A stretch of DNA of 64,000 nt from Cordylochernes scorpioides (Eukaryota > Arthropoda > Arachnida > Pseudoscorpiones > Chernetidae). Under the pieces are notes generated by a model. The model ran no database searches. It was not told the origin of the DNA and saw nothing but the letters and a program-made list of their open reading frames with translations. Positions 54,883-64,000 of this stretch are shown here, piece by piece; position 1 is the stretch's first letter, and each line of letters opens with the position of its first letter. The stretch is from assembly GCA_030710605.1 (NCBI GenBank), contig CP092869.1, positions 8,653,854 through 8,717,853 on the forward strand, written 5' to 3'. The translations under genes were made by a program, and so were the position numbers.

Positions 54883-57440
54883 TGATCTATAAACATTTAT
54901 ACACACTCGGCGAGATGGTCACCTTGTCAAAAAAATCCATAGCATTATAAACCAGTTAAAAAACACAATAAAATTGGATGAAATAGTTTGCTTCAACTAC
55001 TACTTGTAGCCCTACTAAACTAGTTCCCCTTGGGTTGGCTCGCTCATTAGTCTTCGATTTTCATTCATCAGTCTTATTGAACTCATACAAATGCTAGATA
55101 TACACTAGAACGAATAGTGTAGTCTTCTTCTTTTACGAATTATATGACAGCAACAAAAAAGCCTGGAATTATCTTACACCAGCTACTATTGAAAATATTA
55201 TTGGTTGGAGTACAACTCTGATTTTACAGGATAGCGGCTCATAGAATTGTATCGATCATTTCTCATTGAATATTCACACAGGGTATGAAGGATTTTCAAA
55301 GGTTTCGCACCTATTGGTCCACTAAATTAATGACAGATATTTAAGTTAAAAAAAACTTATGTGCCGTTTTGCCATGCGTCTTTATGTCATCTGCAAAGGA
55401 AAGTGTTGCCTCAAAGCACTCAACTCTGGGTCTAACACCCGCTGCACATTTCAGGGAGAAGTGGTTGTCTATACTATGCCAAGATCTCATTTTGCTACCA
55501 GTGTACTTTGTTGTGCCTTTTTCATGTCGTCATTTTGTCGAACCCCAAACTTCTAGGGTGTTCCTTTAATTAGTTATCATTTCTTGGCGACACATTGAAT
55601 ATTTCATGCGCGATCCCGCCCGGCAATATATAAGTAATATATGATAGTACCACTTCCAGGAGACCATCGCTTGCGTGGCCGAATCAACTTTCACCCACCT
55701 TATAACGCCGTCTATATCGCGTAATTGACACTAATATAAAATTCAAAGAATAAGATCTCTTATTTCTTAAATCTCCATTGATTTCAATTAGCTCAACGTA
55801 AGTTTTCTCCATTATATCTTAGTACACTGGCGTGACATGCTTTACTTCCCCATGTCCTTTGCAAGCTCGATTAATCCCAATGAAAGCCACTTCAGGCATC
55901 AATCCCGTGCTAAACTCGTCATGCATGACTTTAAATCTGAAAAATTATTGGACTGAATATTTGCAGTGGCATCTGCTTCCACTGAAAGTATTCAAAACAT
56001 AAGATTGCCTCTTATCTTGTTTAAATAGCTGCTTTACCCCCATATACCTGTGTAAATATTACCCTCGGCTCTATCAGTTCTTGGAAATACTACCTCGCAT
56101 ATCCTGAGATTCGAAGTTCTTCATTTCTACAGTAAGCTAACACTATAATTATTCACTGGAATTATTTGCGTCGAGTGACTAAAGTCTTTGCATCTAATCC
56201 TCCACTCTAACTCCAGGATTTCTATCTACTTGAAGCTGTTCAAATCTTTCAAAACAGTTGTTCAAATCCCAAAGATAATTTGTTGATATTTGATGATTAT
56301 TGGAATTATCAATAAACGGAATAACTGCACTTTTTGGTATAGATACACATCCAGCTATCAGGATATAGCTTACTATTGACTTTTCTTTACTTTATAACGG
56401 TTCAAAATTATGGAAGAAAAAAAAAAGGCTAAACATATGACTGGCTTAAAATTTCTATTAAACCTCATCATGCCTTCTGCTGGCAATTATTTACTGTAAT
56501 TAAATGCTATCGAGATGTTTTACTGGTTTTCACCCAAGGAAAAATAAAAATAAAAATGTTACAGAAAAACAGAATTGTTTGAAATTTCACCCTTTTCACG
56601 TTTGCAACACGTCAAGGTGACCGCCTCTTGTCGGTGTTTTCAGATTATTAGATTGCAAAAGGAAAAGGAATTCTAGAACATTTATAATTTTAGACACATA
56701 TCCAGAAGTTATATGGATCGAAAAACGGTATCGACGGACCTGTCCTACCAGCTGCCATCATGGAAACTTGATGCGTTTGTATTGTCGCGCGACTATTTAT
56801 ATTTAATATTATATAAGAAAGAGAAATGGAAAGGCGGTAAAACCAAGACTCAAAGGATTATATTTAAAAAACAAAATTCGGGATAGCATGACGCATGATA
56901 TGCAAAATATTTGTAATAAATATTTGTTGAAACTTTAAAAAATGTTGCAATAATCTAAAAATATTTATAATTAAATATTATGTGGATTACAAGTGTTGAA
57001 GATAAAAACCCAGTAAATAGTTATAAATTGAATTAAAACTTCTAAATATCAAAGAGAAAGAAAAGTTGAAAATCGGGATTATCTATAGAACCCATGATTC
57101 ACAAATATTTGTGAGATAAATAGATAAAGAAACAAAGATAAATTGTGAGATAGATAGCTGAAAATATGAAAATAAAATTTTAAAAATGATAAGTGATTTA
57201 CACACACACATAATATTTAATAGCTTAACAAAATCAAATTGCTGAAGACATAAAGGCGTTTTGCCTTCCCATAACCAAGAGAATGAACTAAAAATGAAGA
57301 TTGTCTCTAGATACATCATATCTACCCAATATCTGCTTTGGGTAAAAAAAAATCGAATAAGTATGCATGTCTTAATGCGAAAGGAAATTAAAATAAATAA
57401 TGCAGACTCATTAAAAGAGAAAATATGGTTTAACGGGCTA
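54883..57440. other. No recognised gene
   Basis: AT-rich. Two short overlapping ORFs at 55359-55569 and one minus-strand ORF at 57083-57448 have no known domain. No transposon ends seen. At 57405-57470 a block (GGGCTACTAACCAAA, ATGATTTTTGAGCCCAA) recurs near 43980 and, in part, at 34612. Confidence 0.4.
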
Positions 57441-57449
57441 CTAACCAAA

Positions 57450-58925
57450 AGTTATGATTTTTGAGCCCAAGCGCGATGTCAGGTGGCAAGGGACCCTAAG
57501 ATCTGGCTGCAGGAGATGTGTCGCAGGGGTAGTGGAAACGTTGGGCAAGCAGGGGAACAGCGCCAAGGTGAAGTGAGGCAGGAGCATTGAATTGGCCAGG
57601 AATCCAGTAGAAGTGGCAGATGGAATTGGAGGCAGAAGGTGCTTGAAGCCTAGAACTTGAGGGCCCTAGACTTCAGGATGGGGCAGCTTGAGGCTCTCGC
57701 CTCGTGCTTGTCAGGAAGGCCCTTGGAGCAGCAGTTGGCACATTTGGAGGTGCGCTGGTCAGCAATGGATGGGCAGGCGCGGCCTTCATGGCCGTCTTGA
57801 CCGCAGTGGAAGCACTTAGGAGCTCTGGAGCATTGGGCAGAGTTGTGGCTGAAGCCACAACAGCGGAAGCAGACGCGGGCGCGGATGGACTCCTCGAAGT
57901 TGAGGATTACTCCATCAACCACGATTCTCCCGCGAACTCCCAGGGCTCTAAAGGTATTGAGGTCCACCTCGATGAAGGCGGTGCAGGTCCCGCTTCTGGG
58001 TGCAGAACGGTGCGCCACGCGCACCACCTTGTCCCCAGGAAGCTTTCTAACAGCAGCGGTTTCCAGGAAGGTCTCCTCAATTGTGGAGTTGGATGTCTCC
58101 TCATCCACTTTGAAGAGGCAGATCCGTGGCAGGATCTCCTTCTGCTGGCGGACCTTCATTCTATTTAACTTGCTGGCCAGGGAGGTTGTCACCTCAGGGA
58201 TGGTGTCAGGATTACTGGAGTGGAGGACCAGCTTCCCCTTGGTGTGTAGGGAGGCCCAAACGCCTTTGGGGAGAGTGTGGGCAGCGCGGACAGCTTTTAG
58301 CATCTCCCTTGGGTCAGCCTGTGGGTCATCAGAGATGACCACTGTGTGGGCCGCCGATTTTTCTCCGTGGAGGATCACTTGGGCGGCCGCAGGCTTGGAT
58401 ACGCGGGAAGGCGCAGGTTTTGAAGGACCATTCAGGTTTGTCCTCTTTGCATGCGGGTTGGGACCCTCAGACTGCTTCCTTTTGGTTGGAGCAGGAGCAG
58501 GCAAGGTGGAGGCAGGCTTCTTGGCAGGGAGAGCAGCAGGGGCAGGAGTGGCGGGCGTGAATGGGTCAGTCTGGGAGCTGGTTTCCTTGCAGGAAGGAGC
58601 AGGGCAGGTTAGAGTGCCGCGGCAAGCAGTCTTGGGCTTGTTGGCCTCCTCAATTTCGTCCAACTCTGCGAAGGACTCGAGGGTGTCAGTGAGGTTTTCT
58701 ACATTGGTAGCGAGGGCTTTGATCATTTCAGTCCGCGAGGCGATGTAGAGGATCAGGTCCTCATGCAGGGATTTCAGGGCAGGATGGCCAATGGAGCTCA
58801 GGATGCTGCAGTTGCGTGAGATCACCATCTCATCTCCCCTCTCCAGGTGGCGACGTTCACGATGGGCTTGTAGGCCTTCTTTTTCTTCTTGGCAGGATTC
58901 ATGTATGTCACGTTGATCCTCATTA
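57450..58925 (-). mobile_element. LINE-C fragment, GC-rich
   Basis: A sharply GC-rich island (near 55-60% by eye) in AT-rich DNA. It contains ORF1 of a non-LTR element and about 200 bp downstream of it. ORF2 is absent. The 5' edge near 58925 falls where composition changes. Confidence 0.75.
57648..58925 (-). CDS. LINE-C ORF1 (Gag-like, three zinc knuckles)
   Basis: Open in one frame from beyond the island; the true start is uncertain and I see no convincing ATG at the island edge. Middle: Pro/Ala/Lys-rich linker (TPATPAPAALPAKKPASTLP). Then a region with VVRVAHRSAPRSGTCTAFIE, typical of the RNA-binding part of such ORF1 proteins. End: three knuckles, CFRCCGFSHNSAQC, CFHCGQDGHEGRAC and CANCCSKGL...HEARASSC. 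This belongs with ORF1 of R1/Jockey/I-type LINEs. A second scrap is at 34617-34875. Confidence 0.85.
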
Positions 58926-59299
58926 AAAGTTGCTAAAATATAATTATATTTATGATGCCAATAATATAAAATGAAATAAGTGGATTTTAAAATCAAATAA
59001 ACAAAGCGAAAAGGCCCGTGAATAAGTGAGGCTAAATAAATACAATTATTAATCAAAATAAACATTATTTCTAAACATTATATTCATATAACCACAAAAT
59101 TACGCAAAATATTTTGAGATAAATAGTGTGTCGATTTGCAAAAAAATAAAAATAAATTAATAAAATGACAAGCGAAATTACTAGGAAGAATAGAGATTTT
59201 GAAAAAATATAAAATTTACTATAATTTGGTATAATCTAAAATAATACATTATATTGCGATCAGACATGATAAGCCACGTTTGGAATATAAAAAGAGAGA
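58926..59299. other. AT-rich, no gene
   Basis: Low-complexity AT sequence between LINE-C and the Penelope-like element. The ORF of LINE-C runs by chance into it. Confidence 0.5.
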
Positions 59300-59344
59300 T
59301 TAAGAGAGATTAAGAGGAACGTGGTAAGTTTCTTTATTAAGCAG

Positions 59345-59385
59345 TATACGAGCTTTCGGACGTCAGCCGTCCTTCATCAGGTATT
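59345..59385 (-). ncRNA. Hammerhead ribozyme-like motif of the Penelope element
   Basis: Minus strand: CTGATGA (59380-59374), helix II GGACG/CGTCC with loop GCTGA, GAAA, self-complementary helix III AGCT, cleavage C at 59350, and helix I ATAC/GTAT exactly in place on both sides. One unpaired A lies between CTGATGA and helix II, which is not in the canonical core. Could process the element RNA. Activity is uncertain because of that A. Confidence 0.65.
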
Positions 59386-59664
59386 GACATGAATGAGAAG
59401 GAGATGCTATATTTATAAGCGACAGTTTAGCATAAAAAATATTAAACAAGAAATAAAAGATTAAAAAGATTTGATATTTGCATGCCAGTAATAAAAAATA
59501 TTTAAAAGTGTACAATATATAGATTTAAGAAAATCTGCATACCTAGGATGAAGGGAAAAAGGCGGAAAACTAGAGGCGAAGACAAAAGCAAGAATAAAAA
59601 AATAATAAAAATAAGAATATAGACGAGAATATAAAAAACAGCGGAATAAAGATAAAGTTAAAAG

Positions 59665-61200
59665 TTACGAAGGAGGTGTATCTGTTGGTATAGAATAAAA
59701 AGCAGAATATTGGGGCGGGAGGTCAATCTTTCTGTTGAGGCTGGGTGTAGTATTGGAGATAAGGGCTTCGAGAACTAAGCGTTGGTATTTATTTGCTATA
59801 TCGCTATAAACGGGGGTTGTATTGTCGAGATTGAAGGAATGTCCGGATTCGGCGATGTGTTGGTATATGAGCGATTTTTTGTCTTTCGAGCGGATGTTGC
59901 GGGCGTGTTCACTGGCTCTGATGGCGATTGTTCGGCCTGTTTCTCCAATATAGCATAAATCGCAATCGTTACAAGGAATTTTGTAAACGGCGTTAGAAAG
60001 GGATTGGGGGTTACGTTTGGCGGAGCTTTTTGTGATTGGATGTCGTAGGAAGGTGTAAAGGGAAGGTGTGCACTTGTAAAGAGTGCGAATGCTGAATTTA
60101 CGTGAAAAGGAACCAATACCGGAATTCGTGGTGGAGTATGGGAGGACGCAGGTGCTTTTAAATAAAGGAGGTGTGGTTCTTTTTTGATTGGGTGTGAAAA
60201 AATGTCGGTCGATAAAACTGCGTGGATAGACCGCGGACAAGAGATGCGAGTAGACCGTGCGCCTCTCGATATTTTTAAAGAAAGGGAGGGAACAGTGGGT
60301 GTAGATACGTTTGGAAAGAGTTCAGACGGTTGTGATCTTATGGGAGACGGGGGCGTGGGATGGAAAATGTAGGTACGAGGGGGTAAAGCCGGGTTTGTGA
60401 AAGACCGTTGTATGGAATTTATCGTCGGTGTTAATAATTAAAATGTCTAAAAATGGAATACAGTTAGAGCGGGACGGGTTGTGTGTAAAAAGTAGATCCG
60501 GATGGTAAGAGTTTAAGGCGGTGAGAATGGGTAAATGATCGGTATCTCGGTGTAGGCAGAAGATGTCGTCTACGTAACGTAACCAAGTAACGACCCCCAA
60601 ATGATCTTTGGACACCAGCCATTGGTCCAGCCCTAGCATGACAATTTCCGCTGCGATTGTGGAGAGAGGACTGCCCATAGGGGAGCCTCGTATCTGTAGA
60701 AAGGAACGGCTGTTGAATTCGAGGGTATTCATGCCAAGACAGATAGTAAACAGATCTATTATCGATTTTTGGTCTTTGCTAGAGAATGTAGAGAAGGCAA
60801 GGAGTGAACTAAGACCGTCTGTAATCAAAGAGTGCAGAAGGCATAGGAAAAGGGATGTTACGTCGAAGGTGGACATGATAAGTTAATCAGGCTGGGGAAT
60901 ACTCTTTAATTTGGTTAGAAATTCGGTAGAATCTTGAACTGAAAAGAGGTTGTGTGCCTTAACGAGAGGTTTAAGGAGGTTAGTGAGATATTTAGCTAAA
61001 TGTAGTGCAGGGGAGAGGTGGTAGGCTACAATGGGCCTAAGGGGAATGTGGGGCTTATGGGTCTTAGGGAGGCCGTATATGTAGGGGACGCCGGTAAGGT
61101 TGGAGGTGAATCGCTGGAATTGCTCGGGGGTGATGCTTCCATTCCTCTTGAGCGTCCTGAGTGCAAACTTAAAGCCATCGGAAAGAGCAGTGATTCGTTT
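59665..61200 (-). pseudogene. Penelope-like reverse transcriptase / GIY-YIG protein
   Basis: From the 5' side: GFKFALRTLKRNGSITPEQF, GVPYIYGLPKTHKPHIPLRP, a stop at about 60885, STFDVTSLF, IRGSPMGSPLSTIAAEIVML, WLRYVDDIFCLH (the YVDD box), FLDILI. A frameshift near 60330 leads to the second frame: NAVYKIPCNDCDLCYIGETG and RTIAIRASEHARNI (GIY-YIG nuclease with a CxxC linker), ending in LNRKIDLPPQYSAFYS. Would nick DNA and reverse transcribe. Inactive through the stop, the frameshift and the missing N-terminus. Confidence 0.92.
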
Positions 61201-61465
61201 AAAAGAAGCAGCGAAACAGCGAATTACATGTCCTATTTGTCGCGGCGAATTTGGAAGAATAATTTACAATGTCCGTGGCGTTAATGATTATGACACAATC
61301 ACTGTTGAGAGGCCCCAAAATAATAATTTAATTGACGAATTGATTGAAGTTACTTACACAGCGTTGATTGCAAATCAAAATAACGTGCAACCTAATATGG
61401 ATATTTTGACAAATTTAATTAATAACATTTCAAATATCTTACTACATTTTCAGAGCAGAACCTGA
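61199..61465 (+). pseudogene. RING-finger copy 4, N-terminally truncated
   Basis: Starts inside the RING at KEAAKQRITCPICRGEFGRI; CPIC is kept but the first six zinc ligands are gone. Then NVRGVNDYDTITVERPQNNN and the short-form tail ending FQSRT. The frame stays open leftwards into the antisense of the Penelope element, giving a chance chimeric ORF from 61100. The Penelope 5' end replaces the front half of the gene. Confidence 0.85.
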
Positions 61466-61588
61466 GTAATTCGAACTTCTTTGATTATATAGCGTTTTCA
61501 ATTTGAATATTTATCATGGTCCCCTTGAATTTACTACGGATTAATTGATGCACATTAATAATTCATTTTATTTTTTTTTATATTGTAA

Positions 61589-61619
<31 letters not shown>

Positions 61620-62845
61620 TTAAAATAAAAAAGATAAGATTTCTGTTGTTTTGGATCATATTGATGATTATGCTATGGTGGTGCAGTCGTGGCTAGAATC
61701 TTGAAAATAATAAAAATACTGAAGATTAGAAATTGCTTTAATTGAGCTAAGAAATATAAAAACATAATTGGATAAAAGTATTGCCTGGCTTAAGGCGTAA
61801 GAATAAAAAAAGAAAAGCTTATTTACATAATGTACAAAAGTTTTGGGTCGGCCAACGGGGAACAACAGCAATCAGTTTTTATACGGGAAGAGTGACCTCT
61901 GGCGGTCGATTTTAGAAGAGTATTTTATCTATGAAATATATTTTTAAAATAAAATAATACTTTAATATAACATAATTTTAAATGAAATATTTTAATATAA
62001 CATATATATATATGTCAAGTGGCTCCACAACTCCGGTCACTGCTAAAAATTGAAACATGCCAAGGATTCAGAATTTAGTATGCTGTACAAGATGATGCTG
62101 AACATCGCTACCAAAGAAAAAAAATAGTTTTTGTTTTCAAAGTTTCGCGCATCTAATATTTGTTTTTTTTTTAAATAAATAAAGGTTCCAGGGCTAAGTT
62201 TTTGTTCAACTTTTTATTTTCATGCTTTCGGACTTGTCAGTCCTTTAACATGAGTATCACGTTTTTTGTTCAACTTTTTATTTTCCTCCTGTGATAATCC
62301 TTTCGAAGGAATGACAAGTCTGAAAACTTGAAAATGAAAAGTTGAACAAGAAACTTAGCCCTGGAAGTTTTATATATTTTATAAGATTATAAATCAGGTA
62401 GGAATGTTTGCTTTGTTTTGTGTGTTGAATTGAAAATATGAATTTATAATTATATATATATTTTTTTTCAATTCAATAAAGACCTTTGTATCAATATTGA
62501 GTAAATATGTGTTTTCTCCTGTAGAAGGGTCTTCATGTCTGAAAGCTAGAGATTAAAAAGGTTTTTGAAAATATACTTTTACCTGGAGGCCTGATGTTTT
62601 TACTCATTATATATTTTGTAAATATATCATTTGTGAAATGAACTAGAATAATAAACATCTTTGTATTCTCTATAAATAAAAAACATGTTGATTTAAACTT
62701 TAATGTTAATAGGTATGAAAGTTTCCATTTGTATTCGCTCAGAGATTGGTTCACTACTATCACGTGAGTGCAATCAGCCAATGATATTTGAGTTCATAAC
62801 GTTCATTATTCTTGTAGCTCTCTTTATCTCTCTCCTAGTAATGTA
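61466..62845. repeat. Downstream block shared with RING copy 3
   Basis: Matches 32820-34144: AAGTGGCTCCACAACTCCGG, the inverted repeat at 62173-62380, and the ACTATCACGTGAGTGCAA phrase. Includes an AT dinucleotide run (61587-61613) and about 350 bp (61615-61980) not found after copy 3. Confidence 0.65.
62173..62380. repeat. Inverted repeat with hammerhead-like remnants, second copy
   Basis: Counterpart of 33121-33390 with one fewer internal block: TTTCGGACTTGTCAGTCC once, then the inverted AAGGAATGACAAGTCTGAAA. Confidence 0.5.
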
Positions 62846-62878
62846 CAGTTAAACCTGTCTATAACGCCCCCTTTTGGG
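62846..62878. mobile_element. Truncated third-family MITE
   Basis: CAGTTAAACCTGTCTATAAC and a few bases, then a jump to sequence that in the other copy lies 730 bp further on (34915). A deletion joins here. Confidence 0.75.
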
Positions 62879-63272
62879 TTTTTGTGTTCCTGATTTTCAG
62901 GTCCTTGGGAAAGAAGGTTTTTCTGGCTTATTTACTATTCAAGGTTGGTTTCATATTCTATTTTTTTACACTTTTCGTCGTTATAACTTAGCTTATGAAA
63001 GATTTGTTTTGGTTTTAAATTTTTTTTCCCTTGTTTTGTATTTGTAGCATTTTGATAGTAGGGTTGTTTTTGTATGTTACAATTGAATTTGAATTATTGT
63101 TTAATTATGTACATACTTTTGATAATTTCAAAATTGAGATCATTCATGATCGTTTTTTCGGACGAATTAGCGTGAGGGGTTATTTTCCTGATCATTTTGT
63201 TTCAATTTTTTCTAATTTTTTTGAGGGTGCTATTAAGTGCCGTCATAAAATTTGGGTGGTTATAGATCAGTA
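62879..63272. repeat. T-rich duplicated block, second copy
   Basis: Matches 34915-35317. Gene-less. Confidence 0.5.
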
Positions 63273-63761
63273 CAGTAGAACCTTTCTTTAGCGGACATAT
63301 CTCTACAAAGGGCAGTTTTTATTTACATAATTACCATTTTTACTATTTAGCAGCTCTCCGAAATGAGGACACCTCTCTACAAAGGACAGTTTTCATTTGC
63401 AAAATTATTATGGGTGGAAATCTGGTTGAACCACTTGGTTTTCGACCACTATGACCCGGGTTCGATTCCCGCATTGGACACTTTTTTTATGTTTAAAAAA
63501 AATGCTCCAATGGCTCCCAATTCTGGCAAAAGTCCAACCCCACCAGCGAGTGCAAGTAACCAAACGGGGCTCTGGCACATTTGTAAGTGCAAACTGCTTT
63601 TCACATGTGGTGCGCTTACAGTAAAAGCAGTCGCTGTACCACGTGTAATAGGGATAAGCAAAAAAAAACTATTTATCAACTCTCCAGTGAGAGGATACCT
63701 CTCCCCAAAGGACACTTTGACTCTGCAATTAGGTGTTGTCCTTTACGGGGAGGTTTTACTG
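63273..63761. mobile_element. pogo-like MITE carrying a SINE
   Basis: Counterpart of 35318-36925: left end CAGTAGAACC after TA, right end GGTTTTACTG before TA. Here only one 74-bp block instead of five, and the SINE is not interrupted by LINE-A. Confidence 0.8.
63412..63668 (+). mobile_element. tRNA-headed SINE, uninterrupted copy
   Basis: Head GGGTGGAAATCTGGTTGAAC, B box GGGTTCGATTCCC, body with CAGCGAGTGCAAGTAACC, end GTAATAGGGATAAGC plus an A-run. About 257 bp, the best reference for the family in this window. A short deletion (relative to 35900) lies before GTACCACG. Confidence 0.85.
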
Positions 63762-64000
63762 TATTGGTCTTATATTGACGTGCAAATGGTTCATTTTTGC
63801 AATGAAGAGATAATTTGATTTTTTGGACCTAGTGTGTGTGTGTGTGTGTAATAAAGATATTTGTTTTGTACCGCCTTTGCCAGTTTGTTCTTTATATCGA
63901 TGTCTTTTTGAAATGTAGGATGCTCGTCTAGGGTCATCCCTAGGTACCAAAACTTGTCTTTCTTATTCTCGGAAAATTGTTGTGGGAAACTGAGTTAATT
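63762..64000. other. Downstream repeat, no gene
   Basis: Resembles 36926-37170. Contains a GT dinucleotide run at 63833-63849. No ORF. Confidence 0.4.

Larger units (their letters stand above)
59300..61200 (-). mobile_element. Penelope-like element, 5'-truncated
   Basis: Minus-strand order: RT, then GIY-YIG endonuclease, then a 3' region with a hammerhead-like motif. This order and the hammerhead are specific to Penelope-like retroelements. The 5' end breaks off inside the RT N-terminus at 61200, directly against RING copy 4. The exact 3' boundary is not certain. Confidence 0.92.

Noticed and set aside
55359-55569. Two overlapping Cys-rich ORFs
   Set aside because: Cysteine spacing fits no zinc or toxin framework and there is no signal peptide pattern; chance ORFs.
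57843-58748. Plus-strand 301-codon ORF
   Set aside because: It is the antisense of the LINE-C ORF1, whose minus strand has three zinc knuckles; GC-rich sequence opens frames on both strands.

Overview
The window looks like eukaryotic, very AT-rich, repeat-dense DNA, most likely from an arthropod. The evidence is the family mix: mariner DD37D, Tc1 and hAT transposons, Helitrons, Gypsy elements, LINEs with RNase H, a Penelope-like element, a tRNA-headed SINE and a multicopy protein fragment of a type I associate with arthropod genomes. I cannot name the species. No bacterial operon, rRNA operon or ordinary multi-exon housekeeping gene is visible. The only plausible host-type genes are short single-exon RING-finger ORFs.

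Backbone. The left half is a tandem array of about 10-kb units, each with one RING-finger gene. RING copy 1 (593-1112, broken) is followed, after a 6.8-kb Helitron (1234-8034), by an AT-rich spacer (8035-14336), a Gypsy RT scrap, an inverted pair of LINE 3' ends (15178-17350) and then RING copy 2 (17896-18417, intact). The same order repeats: spacer (18538-22714, resuming after insertions), Gypsy scrap (29185-29450), inverted LINE pair (29644-31870), RING copy 3 (32421-32819, a shorter form). A fourth, truncated RING copy lies at 61199-61465. RING copies 3 and 4 share a second type of downstream sequence (32.8-37.1 kb and 61.5-64.0 kb). A third inverted LINE pair (46.4-48.5 kb) has no RING gene after it.

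Insertions. Because the units repeat, several insertions can be read against an empty site in the other copy: the Helitron at 1234-8034, the hAT at 11291-13795 (8-bp duplication), a 372-bp element at 18705-19076 (11-bp duplication), and a block of three short Helitrons plus a nearly complete Gypsy element (24432-28755). Many short palindromic pogo-like MITEs are scattered through the units.

Right half. Inverted palindromes related to Penelope elements (33.1, 37.7, 38.0, 62.2 kb), a 5'-truncated LINE with a 14-bp duplication (39264-40790), a DD37D mariner with a nearly open transposase (41498-42801), a hammerhead-ribozyme-like motif (about 44.3 kb), a Tc1 fragment cut off by a Helitron (45043-46347), a Gypsy deletion derivative whose interior has become a 23-bp minisatellite (49402-51150), about 6 kb with few recognisable elements (51.2-57.4 kb), a GC-rich LINE ORF1 (57648-58925), and a Penelope-like element (59300-61200) with RT, a GIY-YIG domain and a hammerhead-like motif at its 3' side, fused at its 5' side to RING copy 4.

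Nothing here works as a coordinated pathway. The window records repeated duplication of a RING-gene unit and nested transposition into it. Only RING copies 2 and 3 have uninterrupted ORFs from an ATG. The mariner transposase is open apart from a stop at codon 2.
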